Source: CAVVIO01 sp963748095
Lineage (GTDB): Bacteria; Bacteroidota; Bacteroidia; Bacteroidales; UBA10428
DNA: 64,000 nucleotides
NCBI GenBank assembly: GCA_963748095.1
Contig: CAVVIO010000009.1
Location: 62,001 to 126,000 of the forward strand
Direction: 5' to 3'
Positions 1 through 9,209 of the stretch are shown in pieces. A program made the translations under genes and the position numbers. Below the pieces are notes generated by a model. The model was not told the origin of the DNA. It searched no databases and saw only the letters and a list, made by a program, of their open reading frames with translations. The number at the start of each line of letters is the position of its first letter. Position 1 is the first letter of the stretch.

Positions 1-1
1 T

Positions 2-313
2 CAGGCGTTGGTTGAAGAAGGATCAGACGGCAAAATTGAGAGAGGGGAATTGGTTATTGATCCTGAAAAGTATATAGTATACAAAGGAAATAAGAAACTC
101 AATTTACCAAAAAAAGAATTTGAATTGTTATTATTACTTACTTCCCGACCAGGGAAAGTTTATACCCGCGAGGAAATTTTTCATATGGTATGGGGCGATG
201 ATGTGGTTGTCGGGGACCGCACAATAGATGTTCACATAAGGAAATTACGCGAAAAATTAGGTGATAAATACATTAAGACTGTAAAAGGAGTGGGTTATAA
301 ATTTAAAGAATAA
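2..313 (+). CDS. Response regulator, OmpR/PhoB family, C-terminal part (5' end outside window)
   Basis: The visible 103 residues are the winged-helix DNA-binding domain of an OmpR/PhoB-type response regulator. The reading frame is open from the first bases, so the receiver domain lies upstream of the window. Family hallmarks seen are the helix with LPKKEFELLLLL, the recognition-helix segment VVGDRTIDVHIRKLREKLG and the C-terminal hairpin GVGYKF. The domain is very similar to that of the complete regulator at 2823-3515, so the two look like paralogues bracketing the phosphate transporter gene. That context suggests phosphate-responsive control, but the partner kinase is not visible. A shared bidirectional terminator follows. 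Confidence 0.9.
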   Translation, partial: QALVEEGSDGKIERGELVIDPEKYIVYKGNKKLNLPKKEFELLLLLTSRPGKVYTREEIFHMVWGDDVVVGDRTIDVHIRKLREKLGDKYIKTVKGVGYKFKE

Positions 314-315
314 AA

Positions 316-341
316 AAACCAGGATGATGATCCTGGTTTTT
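316..341. terminator. Bidirectional rho-independent terminator
   Basis: A perfect 10-bp stem AAACCAGGAT/ATCCTGGTTT with a 4-nt loop is flanked by A and T runs. It lies between the convergent ends of the response regulator and the Pit transporter and can serve both strands. Confidence 0.85.
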
Positions 342-344
342 AAT

Positions 345-2627
345 TTAATTGGTTAATGCTTTTTTCAGACTGTTTTTTCGGTTATGTTCCGAGAAGTCCC
401 TTGAAGCTTTCAAAAGATTGTTAATATATAAAAGCAAATTTTTACTTTCTGTTAGGATATCCAGGTAGAGAAGACTGGTACGTGTACTTATGGAATCTTT
501 TTTAATGCTTTTTATTTGTTTTTTCTTCATTTTAGTAATATCGTCAATTAAAGAAAACACTTTACTTGTAATATCTTCCATGTTTTTGTAAGAGTTTTTT
601 GTTAACATCTCGGTTATTTGTTTAAACAACGGCTCTGTTTTTTCCAAAAACAAACGCAGATCATCCGACTGGAAGGGCTTCAGTGGGGCATGATTATTAT
701 CCACATGCTCAAATACAGGTTGAGTAATGAATGTCATACAATGCGCTGTTTCCCTGAGATAATCCATGATCTGAACATAATAATGGCCGCTTTCCACTGA
801 TTCTTCTTCCTCAAGCCTTGATATAGTAGGTTGAATATTCTTTTTTAATGCTTTCACATTTTTATTCAAATTTTTTGTTTCTTTTAATGCTTTTCTTAGT
901 TTTTTATGTTTTTCATCTATTAAACCATTAATGGTTTGTAAGTAAATTTCGGATAAAGCCAATAAGGTTGTGAGTATATTGGCATTGCATGAAGCATAAA
1001 CACTATCCCCGTTAACAAGGGTGTCAGAAGTAATATTATTTTCAAGGGCTTCTTCGTTTTTAATTCTTTTCTTGTGCAAGCCATGTGTTTTATAAACAAA
1101 AAATACAGCCAGCAGAATTAGAGCGAAAATGGCATATATTCCTCCCCAGTTGATAAGCAGGGCAACCAGGAAAGCAACCGTAAAAGCACTTAGCGCCGTG
1201 AAAAACCATCCGCCTATTACCGTAATTACACCAGTGATACGGTATACAGCGCTTTCACGGTTCCAGGCTCCATCTGCAAGAGACGTTCCCATGGCAACCA
1301 TAAAAGTAACATAGGTAGTGGATAAAGGCAATTTTAAAGAAGTTGCAAATGCGATTAATACACTGGCTACCACCAAATTTACAGATGCCCTGATCAGGTC
1401 AAAAGATATGGTTTTGTCTTTTTTAACTGATTTTTTATAAAAGGTCGGGTCAAATCGTTTATCGAGAAATTTGCTGACTTGTGTAGGTATAATTTTGTTA
1501 ATTACATGTCCCAGTTGTATAGATTGTCTTACAACAACCCGGGCCAGTATAGAAGATTCAAATCTTTCATCAATCGAATTCTGATCAGCCAGATTGATTG
1601 TAGTCTTCACTACAGATTTTGCTTTTTTCGAAATCCATAAAGTTATGACCATTATCATTCCGGCAACCAGAAGAAAAAGTGTGGGAGTTTTCACCTGTTC
1701 CTGCAAGGCGCTCATGGCAAATGCATTGGCCGAAGCGCCATGTGCTGCTGAAAACACCTTAAACGATTCGTAGCCTGCTAGCGGAACACCGATGAAATTA
1801 ACAAGATCGTTACCAGCAAATGCCATTGCCAGAGCAAAGGTGCCGACCAGCACAATTACTTTTAATATGTTGATTTTAAACATCCAGTATAATAATTGCA
1901 TCAGAATGGTCCAGCCTACAAAGCTGATTAACAGAATCAGTGCAGTATTATTCTGAATCCAATCCTGTTTGTCGGCACTGATAAATGAGGATCCCTTGGC
2001 TCCTTTTACAATAATAAAATAAGTGATAAATGAGATGGCGATGCCTCCCCAAACAGCACCTACATATTTCATGGTTTTTTCATAATTAAATGAAAATAAC
2101 AACCTTGAAAAATACTGTACAACGGCCCCGACTGTAAATGCAACAATAACGGATACCAGGATACCTGAAATAATAAGCAGGGCCCGCCCCGAATTTATAT
2201 ATGTTCCCATATCCTGAATACTCTCGGAAGAATGGCTTATTTTAATGACTGTTATTGCCACGGCGGCACCCAGTAATTCAAAAACGATGGAAACCGTGGT
2301 AGAAGTGGGCATACCGAAAGTATTGAACAGATCGAGCAGGATTATATCCGTGATCATTACTGCCAGGAAAATAATCATGATCTCTGAAAAATAGAAATTC
2401 TCGGGATGAAAAATTCCTTTGCGTGCTACCTCCATCATACCACTAGAGAATGTTGCACCTAAAAGTATTCCAAGAGCTGCAATAGCAATAATAAGCCTGA
2501 AAGGCGCTGCTTTGGAACCAATGGCTGAATTAAGAAAATTAACGGCATCATTACTTACTCCTACAATCAGATCTGAAATGGCCAAACCGAAAAGAACAAA
2601 GACAATAATAATATAAAGCGTTTCCAT
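345..2627 (-). CDS. Inorganic phosphate transporter, Pit family, with C-terminal PhoU-like domain
   Basis: A 760-residue inner-membrane protein of the PiT (PF01384-type) family, which takes up inorganic phosphate by cation symport. The two inverted family signatures are visible: GVSNDAVNFLNSAIGS near the N-terminus and AGNDLVNFIGVPLAG around residues 267-281. Hydrophobic segments fill residues 1-510, and the remaining roughly 220 residues are a charged, helical soluble region resembling DUF47/PhoU, as found in long Bacteroidota Pit proteins. The gene is divergent from a PhoB-like regulator and convergent with another, which supports a role in phosphate homeostasis. Exact transported ion is inferred from the family. 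Confidence 0.9.
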   Translation of the reverse strand: METLYIIIVFVLFGLAISDLIVGVSNDAVNFLNSAIGSKAAPFRLIIAIAALGILLGATFSSGMMEVARKGIFHPENFYFSEIMIIFLAVMITDIILLDLFNTFGMPTSTTVSIVFELLGAAVAITVIKISHSSESIQDMGTYINSGRALLIISGILVSVIVAFTVGAVVQYFSRLLFSFNYEKTMKYVGAVWGGIAISFITYFIIVKGAKGSSFISADKQDWIQNNTALILLISFVGWTILMQLLYWMFKINILKVIVLVGTFALAMAFAGNDLVNFIGVPLAGYESFKVFSAAHGASANAFAMSALQEQVKTPTLFLLVAGMIMVITLWISKKAKSVVKTTINLADQNSIDERFESSILARVVVRQSIQLGHVINKIIPTQVSKFLDKRFDPTFYKKSVKKDKTISFDLIRASVNLVVASVLIAFATSLKLPLSTTYVTFMVAMGTSLADGAWNRESAVYRITGVITVIGGWFFTALSAFTVAFLVALLINWGGIYAIFALILLAVFFVYKTHGLHKKRIKNEEALENNITSDTLVNGDSVYASCNANILTTLLALSEIYLQTINGLIDEKHKKLRKALKETKNLNKNVKALKKNIQPTISRLEEEESVESGHYYVQIMDYLRETAHCMTFITQPVFEHVDNNHAPLKPFQSDDLRLFLEKTEPLFKQITEMLTKNSYKNMEDITSKVFSLIDDITKMKKKQIKSIKKDSISTRTSLLYLDILTESKNLLLYINNLLKASRDFSEHNRKNSLKKALTN

Positions 2628-2822
2628 GCAATTTTATTTAAGATATAGAGCGTATAAAAATAACTTCAATATTTTAATTGGAGAATTTCTAATGTTAAAT
2701 TAATGTTAATTTAAAAAAATTATAGATAAAAATTCAACTATTTAATAAATCAGAGTTAACGTTAAGGCAACAACGATCATCTATTTTTATTCTGTATTTA
2801 TTTTAAATAAATCGAATATTGG

Positions 2823-3515
2823 ATGGATCTTACAAATGCAAAAATATTAGTAGTAGATGACGAACCGGATATACTTGAATTTGTATCGTACAATCTGAAA
2901 AATGAAGGTTGTATAGTTTATACATCTGACAATGGAGATGATGCCATCCAGCAAGCAACACGTATCAATCCGCATCTTATCCTGCTGGATGTAATGATGC
3001 CTGTAATGGATGGTATTGAAACATGTGAAAGAATAAGAGAAAATCCATTATTAAGTAACACTTTAATTGTATTTCTAACTGCACGTTCTGAGGACTACTC
3101 ACAAATAGCCGGTTTTGAGGCTGGTGGGGATGATTACATTAAGAAGCCCGTAAAACCAAAGGTGCTGATCTCCCGTATGAGAGCATTATTAAAACGTCAT
3201 GGAAACCGGCACAGTAATGAACCGGAAAACAACCTGATCACTTTTGATGATCTGGTGATTGATGAAGATCGTTACCTTGTTTTACTGAATAAAAATGAAA
3301 TTGTGTTGCCACGCAAAGAATTTAAACTGTTAACACTGTTAGCATCCAAACCTTCGAAAGTTTTTACCAGGGATGAAATATTTAATTTTCTCTGGGGTAC
3401 CAATGTTTTTGTCGGAGACAGGACTATAGACGTATATATCCGGAAATTAAGGGAAAAACTGGGAGAAAAACGTATTGTTACAATTAAAGGAGTAGGGTAT
3501 AAATTTGAATCATAA
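2823..3515 (+). CDS. PhoB-like response regulator, OmpR family
   Basis: A complete 230-residue two-domain response regulator. The receiver domain covers about residues 6-122, with the acidic pair D12/D13, phosphoacceptor D56 in LILLDVMMP, the switch threonine in FLTARS and the conserved lysine in DDYIKKPVKP. The winged-helix DNA-binding domain covers about 133-228. It is divergent from the Pit transporter across a 195-bp AT-rich gap that must hold both promoters. No histidine kinase gene is adjacent, so its sensor is encoded elsewhere. A phosphate-regulon role is inferred from context only; the family alone would fit many signals. Confidence 0.9.
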   Translation: MDLTNAKILVVDDEPDILEFVSYNLKNEGCIVYTSDNGDDAIQQATRINPHLILLDVMMPVMDGIETCERIRENPLLSNTLIVFLTARSEDYSQIAGFEAGGDDYIKKPVKPKVLISRMRALLKRHGNRHSNEPENNLITFDDLVIDEDRYLVLLNKNEIVLPRKEFKLLTLLASKPSKVFTRDEIFNFLWGTNVFVGDRTIDVYIRKLREKLGEKRIVTIKGVGYKFES

Positions 3516-3542
3516 AAAAACCTCCGGTTAAGGAGGTTTTTT
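3515..3542. terminator. Bidirectional rho-independent terminator
   Basis: A hairpin AAAAAACCTCC / GGAGGTTTTTT with a 6-nt loop starts at the last base of the regulator's stop codon and ends just before the stop of the convergent TPR gene, so it can end transcription from both sides. Confidence 0.85.
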
Positions 3543-3551
3543 ATGAAAGTA

Positions 3552-4889
3552 TTATTTATTCTTCACTGTTCTTACAGTAGTTGTCTCGTTAATCCAGCAA
3601 CCAATCTTATAAGTTTTACCATCGGTATAACCATTGAAAAACGCATCTTCGTTATTAGGGAAGTATTGTGAATAGCGATTGATAAGGTTATTGGCCTCTT
3701 CGGTTACGGAGGGATCTACTTCCTTTGCTTTGATATATTTATCTACAGCTGCTAAATATATCGCTGCTTTCTCAAAATTAGTTGAGCCGCAATCAGCAGT
3801 ATTTGTAGCGTATGCATTTCCTATGAGAATATAAGCATTTCCCAGCTTCGGATTAAGTTTAAGTGCTTCCAGTGCATAATTTTTTGCTTCCTGGTTATTA
3901 TTTAATCTGGCAAGTTCAATGAGTCCCACCTGGTAATAATAATCGGCCTTTGAATTTGGGTCTGACTCCTGGTCAATTGCTTCTTTATAATAATTTATGG
4001 ATTTTTGATACTCATTTTTTGTTAAAAATAATTTAGCCAGGTTATAAGCAGCATTTGCCGATGGTTCAAGTTTATATAAGTTCTCGGCAGCTCTTGCAAA
4101 TAACGACGAATTATCGCAACTACTCTTGAGTAACATCCCGGTTATATTTTTTAATAAATCAATGTTCGTGCTATCCGCTTCAAATTTTGGAGTATAAATA
4201 GTAACAAGTGATTCACAATCAGCTGCTCCACTGGAAGAAAATATTTTTTCCACACTTTCGCTTGCAAGTTGGGTCCGGGAAGTAACCGGTTTTTCGTCAA
4301 TAATATTCGTAACCTTTATATAATCGGATATTACAGCTGCAGCATCGATCAATTTATTATGAAATAGTACATTGCTGGTTTGCATATAAGTAACCAGAAC
4401 GGCTTCATCACTAAGTGTTTTTCTGAGATCGATAGATTTGCCTAGATATCCATATGCTTGCTGAATTGCTGATTTTCTATAACGTAGCAATTCCACTCCT
4501 TTTTTCCCAAGTACTAACCCTTCCTGTTGGAAATATTCCATTCGCTGATCATATAACATCATAAGTGTATCCACATATTTCTCTTTTAAATTCTCATCAA
4601 CGGTTTTATCAATTTTGTTTTCAAGTATGGATTCTCCCATAATATATATGTTTTTACTTGAAGCCGGACAATTATTAAAGCAGTAACGCCAGGAATTGTA
4701 AGCGTAATCATATACTTTTATTTTAACAAACTCACTCATAGTGGAGAGATTTGCAGCACAATTCATCCGTGCTGTGCTATCCGGTCCGTAATTTGGATTA
4801 TCCTGAATACTGTTTTGTGCAGTTGCAGATAATGTGCTTAAAACAAATACCGCCGCTATCCAAATCATTTTCCAACTTTTCTTTTTCAT
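3552..4889 (-). CDS. Exported TPR-repeat protein of unknown role
   Basis: A 445-residue protein with a clear signal peptide (KKKSWKMIWIAAVFVLSTLS, then an ATAQ cleavage site). The C-terminal third (about 285-410) has tetratricopeptide-like repeats, for example segments around AAYNLAKLFLTKNEYQKSIN and ADYYYQVGLIELARLNNNQE. The N-terminal half holds several cysteines (NCAANL, YCFNNCP) that could form disulphides in the periplasm. This architecture is common in Bacteroidota periplasmic proteins and normally mediates protein contacts. It stands alone on its strand. No enzymatic motif was found and no specific function is assigned. Confidence 0.8.
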   Translation of the reverse strand: MKKKSWKMIWIAAVFVLSTLSATAQNSIQDNPNYGPDSTARMNCAANLSTMSEFVKIKVYDYAYNSWRYCFNNCPASSKNIYIMGESILENKIDKTVDENLKEKYVDTLMMLYDQRMEYFQQEGLVLGKKGVELLRYRKSAIQQAYGYLGKSIDLRKTLSDEAVLVTYMQTSNVLFHNKLIDAAAVISDYIKVTNIIDEKPVTSRTQLASESVEKIFSSSGAADCESLVTIYTPKFEADSTNIDLLKNITGMLLKSSCDNSSLFARAAENLYKLEPSANAAYNLAKLFLTKNEYQKSINYYKEAIDQESDPNSKADYYYQVGLIELARLNNNQEAKNYALEALKLNPKLGNAYILIGNAYATNTADCGSTNFEKAAIYLAAVDKYIKAKEVDPSVTEEANNLINRYSQYFPNNEDAFFNGYTDGKTYKIGCWINETTTVRTVKNK

Positions 4890-5173
4890 TTCTTATAATT
4901 TTAAAGATATATTTCAGTATATAATTTTTTACTTAGATCATTGATTCTGCGAAAATAATATTTCAAGCAACATAATACAAAATTTAGGCCATGTGAATTA
5001 AATAAAACTGATTAAAACACAATAATTTCCAAAGAAATTTTACATTTTTTATTCAAGGAAATTAAAAAACAGGTACAGAAATTTATAATAATGTGATTAT
5101 AGTTATAAATTTAGTTTGTAAAATACCATATTCTATGTTTTTTTTTGTATACTAGTCAACGTAAATGTGGATT

Positions 5174-5527
5174 ATGGATACCGAGGGAAAATACGATCTG
5201 AGTTTCTTAAATAAAATATCAAATGGGGATCAGGATTTTATCCTTGATATGATCAGGACTTTTAAAAGTACGGCACCTGTGAGTGTTCAGAAAATGAGAA
5301 GCTTTTTAAAAGAAAAAAAGTATGAACCCATCAGCAGAGAAGCACATCGGGTTATACCCGGCATTTCTTTTTTAGGTGTAAAATATATTGAGGAAAACCT
5401 GATGAAAATAGAAGATTATTCCAAAAGAAAAGAGAATCTCGAACAATTGGAGACTTTAATTTCACTTGTAGAAGATGATATTGACCAATTAATACTTCAA
5501 TTTAATAAGGACTTTAATTTGACCTGA
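5174..5527 (+). CDS. Histidine phosphotransfer (HPt) domain protein
   Basis: A small helical protein that is essentially a single HPt domain. The phosphorylatable histidine lies in EAHRVIPGISFLG, which matches the family pattern AHxLKGxxxxxG with proline in place of lysine in part of the motif. It is followed after 1 nt by a single-domain receiver gene, so the two are almost certainly co-transcribed and form a phosphorelay segment. I prefer the ATG at 5174 (MDTEGKYDLSFL) over the in-frame ATG at 5165 because related proteins begin with this segment. The hybrid kinase that feeds it is not in the immediate neighbourhood. Confidence 0.75.
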   Translation: MDTEGKYDLSFLNKISNGDQDFILDMIRTFKSTAPVSVQKMRSFLKEKKYEPISREAHRVIPGISFLGVKYIEENLMKIEDYSKRKENLEQLETLISLVEDDIDQLILQFNKDFNLT

Positions 5528-5528
5528 T

Positions 5529-5894
5529 ATGCCAGCCAGAATCCTGATTGCTGAAGACGATCTGCTTACTTCAAAAGCAATTGAACATCGATTGAAACTA
5601 GAAGGTTACGAGGTGTTTACGGCATTCAATGGTAAAATTGCCTCAAAGATTCTTCAAAATCAGGAAATAGATATGTTGCTGGTTGATATTCATATGCCTT
5701 ATGTAGGTGGATTGGAACTAATAAAGTTTGTAAGAAATAATCTCAAAAAATCGTTTCCTATAGCTGTTGTGAGCCGGATAGGTATTGAAGAAACCGTTTT
5801 CCAGGCATTTAAAATGGGAGCAGATGATTATATAACAAAACCCTTTAATCCCAAAGAACTTTCAGAGAGTGTGAAAAAACTTCTGAATAAATAG
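5529..5894 (+). CDS. Single-domain (CheY-like) response regulator
   Basis: A 121-residue stand-alone receiver domain. The acidic pair is in AEDD (D10/D11), the phosphoacceptor D53 is in LLVDIHMP, and the conserved lysine is in DDYITKPFNP. There is no output domain, so it probably acts by protein interaction or as a shuttle in a phosphorelay. It follows the HPt gene with a 1-nt gap. The switch residue is a serine in VVSRIG, a normal substitution. Its cellular target cannot be read from the sequence. Confidence 0.88.
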   Translation: MPARILIAEDDLLTSKAIEHRLKLEGYEVFTAFNGKIASKILQNQEIDMLLVDIHMPYVGGLELIKFVRNNLKKSFPIAVVSRIGIEETVFQAFKMGADDYITKPFNPKELSESVKKLLNK

Positions 5895-6016
5895 TGAGAC
5901 TTCATTTTTAGGGTTGTAAATTTTTATCAGAAATCCATATAGTTTGTTATTTATTAAAGATCACTGGTATTTAATATGTTTTGACATTTTAAAATGTATT
6001 ATTTTAATATTTTCTC

Positions 6017-6817
6017 ATGATGACTAAAAAAGATACGATTTTAATAAAAACAGTTCAACCGGATTTGATATGGGAGGACAAGGAAACCAATATGAACCGG
6101 TTGAGAATGTTGGCAGACCAAACGGAAGAACAAGTTGATATTATTGTATTTCCCGAAATGTTCACAACCGGTTTCACCATGCATTCCATGAAGTATGCTG
6201 AAGAAACATCTGGGGCAACATACCAGTGGATGCAGGAATTAGCTCAAAGAAATAATTGTGCTGTTACAGGCAGTTATATAATTCGGGAGAAAAATAAGGT
6301 ATTTAACAGGTTACTTTTTGTAGATGAAAAGGGATCTTCGGTTTCTTACGATAAACGTCATCTTTTCGGTTTTGAGGGAGAATCGGAACATTATTCACCG
6401 GGTAATGAAAGAAAAATTATTACTTACAGAGGTTGGCGCATTCTGCCGCAGATATGTTATGACTTGAGGTTCCCTGTATGGAGCCGGAACCGGAACGATT
6501 ACGACCTGATGATAAATGTTGCCAACTGGCCGGAAAGCAGGAAAGATGTCTGGATGACTTTGTTAAAAGCAAGGGCTTTAGAAAATCAGGCTTATGTAGT
6601 TGGTGTTAATCGGATTGGTATCGACGGAAACGGAATATCCTATTCAGGAGATACACTTGTATTCGATCCTAAAGGAAATACTTTGCTCAGTTCGCCTTCC
6701 TATAAAGAATCAGTAGATACTGTTGCCATCAACCTGCAGGAATTAGAGAGGTTCAGAAATAAATTTCAGGTATGGAAAGATGCCGATAAATTCAGCCTTG
6801 AAGATGAGGGAATGTAA
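6017..6817 (+). CDS. Nitrilase-superfamily amidohydrolase, omega-amidase (YafV/Nit2) type
   Basis: A 266-residue carbon-nitrogen hydrolase with the full catalytic set: E47 in VVFPEMFTTGF-like context (IIVFPEMF), K113 in SYDKRHLF and nucleophile C147 in PQICYDLRFPVW. The CYDLRFPVW signature is typical of the YafV/Nit2 group, which hydrolyses the dead-end amides alpha-ketoglutaramate and alpha-ketosuccinamate and so repairs products of transaminase side reactions. It is cytosolic with no signal peptide. Two consecutive ATGs (6017, 6020) are possible starts. It is a single gene that ends at a terminator shared with slyD. Substrate assignment is from family resemblance. Confidence 0.85.
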   Translation: MMTKKDTILIKTVQPDLIWEDKETNMNRLRMLADQTEEQVDIIVFPEMFTTGFTMHSMKYAEETSGATYQWMQELAQRNNCAVTGSYIIREKNKVFNRLLFVDEKGSSVSYDKRHLFGFEGESEHYSPGNERKIITYRGWRILPQICYDLRFPVWSRNRNDYDLMINVANWPESRKDVWMTLLKARALENQAYVVGVNRIGIDGNGISYSGDTLVFDPKGNTLLSSPSYKESVDTVAINLQELERFRNKFQVWKDADKFSLEDEGM

Positions 6818-6826
6818 ATTGCAAAA

Positions 6827-6852
6827 AAAAACCTGCATTTAAGCAGGTTTTT
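6827..6852. terminator. Bidirectional rho-independent terminator
   Basis: Perfect stem AAAAACCTGC/GCAGGTTTTT with a 6-nt loop between the convergent nitrilase and slyD genes. Confidence 0.85.
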
Positions 6853-6873
6853 AGAATATTGTATCTGAAAGGT

Positions 6874-7437
6874 TTAACAATGATGTCCTCCTTCACTGCC
6901 ACAGTGATCTCCTTCACCGCCACAATGTTCACATCCCTCACAACTTCCTTCGTAATGGGCATGACCATGATGTAATTCTTCTTCGGTGGCATCTCTTACT
7001 TCAGTGATCTCTCCTGTGAAAAATAAATGTTCTCCTGCCAGAGGATGGTTAAAGTCCATGGTTACAGTTTCATTGTCCATTTTTTTAACGGTACCATTTA
7101 ACTTATTTCCGGCGCTGTCCTGCATTGGTATTTGATTTCCAATGGATAACATGTTTTCATCTACTTTGCCATCAATTTCGAAGGCAACTATGGGAACATC
7201 CACAATAGCTTCATTGTTGATTTCACCATAAGCATCTTTACTGGGTATATTAAAGTTGAATGTATCTCCCACGGCAAGGCCGTCAATGTTATCTTCAAAT
7301 TTTGGTAATAATCCCCCCGATCCGTATAGAAACGTCAGCGGGGCATCATTACTGAGCGATTCGATCACTTCCCCTTGCTGATTGTTCACGCGAAGCTGGT
7401 AGGTTAACGATACAACCTTGTTCTTTGTAACTTTCAT
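6874..7437 (-). CDS. slyD: FKBP-type peptidyl-prolyl isomerase, SlyD family
   Basis: A 187-residue SlyD-like protein: an FKBP catalytic fold split by an inserted chaperone flap (about residues 75-130) and a C-terminal metal-binding tail. The N-terminal strand (VVSLTYQLRV), the GSGGLLPKFEDNIDGLAVGD loop region and the flap segment with GNQIP agree with the family. The last 35 residues are rich in His, Cys and Gly (HHGHAHYEG, CEGCEHC, GGHHC), which in SlyD binds nickel and other divalent metals. It probably acts in the cytosol as a folding helper and metal carrier. It is monocistronic with its own promoter box 39 nt upstream. Confidence 0.92.
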   Translation of the reverse strand: MKVTKNKVVSLTYQLRVNNQQGEVIESLSNDAPLTFLYGSGGLLPKFEDNIDGLAVGDTFNFNIPSKDAYGEINNEAIVDVPIVAFEIDGKVDENMLSIGNQIPMQDSAGNKLNGTVKKMDNETVTMDFNHPLAGEHLFFTGEITEVRDATEEELHHGHAHYEGSCEGCEHCGGEGDHCGSEGGHHC

Positions 7438-7475
7438 CTTCGTTTATTTTTCTGTTTTACAATTAATTTATGGTA

Positions 7476-7483
7476 CAAAAGTA
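7476..7483 (-). promoter_or_regulatory. Bacteroidota -7 promoter box for slyD
   Basis: TACTTTTG on the minus strand fits the Bacteroidota -7 consensus TAnnTTTG and lies 39 nt upstream of the slyD start. No convincing TTTG box is placed at the usual 19-nt spacing. Confidence 0.45.
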
Positions 7484-7701
7484 GACAAAAAAATTTAAAA
7501 TGACCGGTGTAATGCCTCTGCATACTTAATTGATTCATTTTATTTTTTACCGCTTTTGTTTATTTTATTTTATACTTTATGGTTATTTTTCAATTTTTTA
7601 TGATATAAACAGATTATCAGACATTTTAATGCTTTATACCTGTTTTCAATTTCTTAATAACGAATTAGCAGCTATTAAGTTTTATCTTCTGACACTTTTT
7701 T

Positions 7702-8976
7702 TTAAATTATTTTGGCACCGGCAGGTTCAACTTCACGTTTTAATTCAAGTTGTGCAATTTCCGGCCGCATTCCTATCCTTCCGGGAAAACCAATGAATCC
7801 CAGACCCCTGTTCACATATAGATATTGTCCGTTTGACTGGTACAAACCCGACCATTCGGGGTAGATATATTTCGAGGGACTCCATCTGAATTTTCCTATT
7901 CTGAATGCGAATTGCATGGCATGTGTATGTCCCGATAAGGTGAGGGATACTGCTTCTTTACCAGCTATCTCTGCTCTCCAGTGAGAGGGATCGTGCGATA
8001 ATAGTACTTTAAAAGGAAGTGAATTAAGATTTTCAGATGCTTTTCTGAAGTCGCCATATTGATGAAAGGGAGGAAGTCCCCAGTTTTCTACTCCGATAAT
8101 TCCTATCTGTTCCCCATTAATACTTATATATTTTGAATCATTCAACAACAATATGAAACCAATTTTTTTATGAAAATCTTTTAATGATTGTAAATTGTTA
8201 TTCTTTTCTTCCTCTGAATTCCATTCGAAATAATCTCCGTAATCGTGATTCCCTAAAATTGAATATTTGCCTAACCTGGCTTTTAACTTATTTAAGACAG
8301 GCTCCCATCCATTAAGTTCTTCACTGTAATTATTCACCAGATCGCCGGTGAAAAATATGAGGTCTGGCTTTAATTTATTAATACGGTCAACTACTTTTTC
8401 AAGTATACCTTCGTGTCCGTAAAAACTACCGAGGTGGAGGTCTGAAATTTGTATTATCCGAACACCATCAAACGATTTTGGAAGGTTTTTGAAAGTAAGG
8501 TTAGTTTTTTCCAGTTTAAATCGAAACCGTCCGAATAACATACCGTGCAAAATAAAAAGAAAAGTAATCACGGCTAATACCAAACCAATTTTTGAAATTA
8601 CTGTGTATCTGGTAACACTGTCGAAACTGAATTTTCCGGTATACAAACCATGTCCGAGAAATGTCATGAAAAGAATAATATCTTCAATAAGGTGAAATAC
8701 AGCAAACACAAGTTTTGGTATATACAATAAAATGAAGGTTCCCGTTACCCGAAACATTTTCTTTGTCATTCCCGGGCCACGCGATGTGTCGAATCTGAAT
8801 CCAAGGATCATTAAAAATACAATGATGGTAACAAGGCTGTATATCAGAATTATACTGTTTCTTGTAATGTCATTCAGCGGGCTCAGGGTAATTATTAATC
8901 CATTTAACGTATAGGCATCTGTCAGTAGGACAAAGAGTAATAATATGATTTTAAAAATTCTGATCCTTTCTTTCAT
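7702..8976 (-). CDS. Membrane-anchored metallophosphoesterase (YaeI/YkuE type)
   Basis: A 424-residue protein with about four hydrophobic segments in the first 155 residues, followed by a calcineurin-like phosphoesterase domain. Metal-binding motifs appear in order: DLHLGSFYGH (DxH), GDLVNN (GDxx), GNHDYG (GNHD), a conserved LSHDP and SGHTHAMQ (GHxH). The membrane-attached YaeI/YkuE relatives act on phospho-lipid or phosphodiester substrates, for example in lipid A or phospholipid metabolism. The substrate here is not determined. The 264-nt gap downstream to slyD is very AT-rich and carries no gene that I can support. Confidence 0.85.
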   Translation of the reverse strand: MKERIRIFKIILLLFVLLTDAYTLNGLIITLSPLNDITRNSIILIYSLVTIIVFLMILGFRFDTSRGPGMTKKMFRVTGTFILLYIPKLVFAVFHLIEDIILFMTFLGHGLYTGKFSFDSVTRYTVISKIGLVLAVITFLFILHGMLFGRFRFKLEKTNLTFKNLPKSFDGVRIIQISDLHLGSFYGHEGILEKVVDRINKLKPDLIFFTGDLVNNYSEELNGWEPVLNKLKARLGKYSILGNHDYGDYFEWNSEEEKNNNLQSLKDFHKKIGFILLLNDSKYISINGEQIGIIGVENWGLPPFHQYGDFRKASENLNSLPFKVLLSHDPSHWRAEIAGKEAVSLTLSGHTHAMQFAFRIGKFRWSPSKYIYPEWSGLYQSNGQYLYVNRGLGFIGFPGRIGMRPEIAQLELKREVEPAGAKII

Positions 8977-9209
8977 CTGCCCGTTATTTTATTTTTATAC
9001 ATAATTTTTCCCTTCTATATTTAATTTGTAAACACGGATAAAAATATATCGACATACTAAAATTTTAAACAATGAGTTTATAATATACAATCGAAAAGGG
9101 AAAGTGTTTACATGAAATTTTTAAAATGAATGGAAATAATTGAACTATTATTCATAAAAATTTAGAATCTTTCGATAATTTTAACCTACAATTCTTAAAC
9201 TATAAGACG

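Noticed and set aside
7530..7796. Plus-strand 88-codon frame in the gap before the metallophosphoesterase end
   Set aside because: It is AT-driven, Phe/Tyr/Leu-rich, overlaps the end of a real gene and has no recognisable domain.
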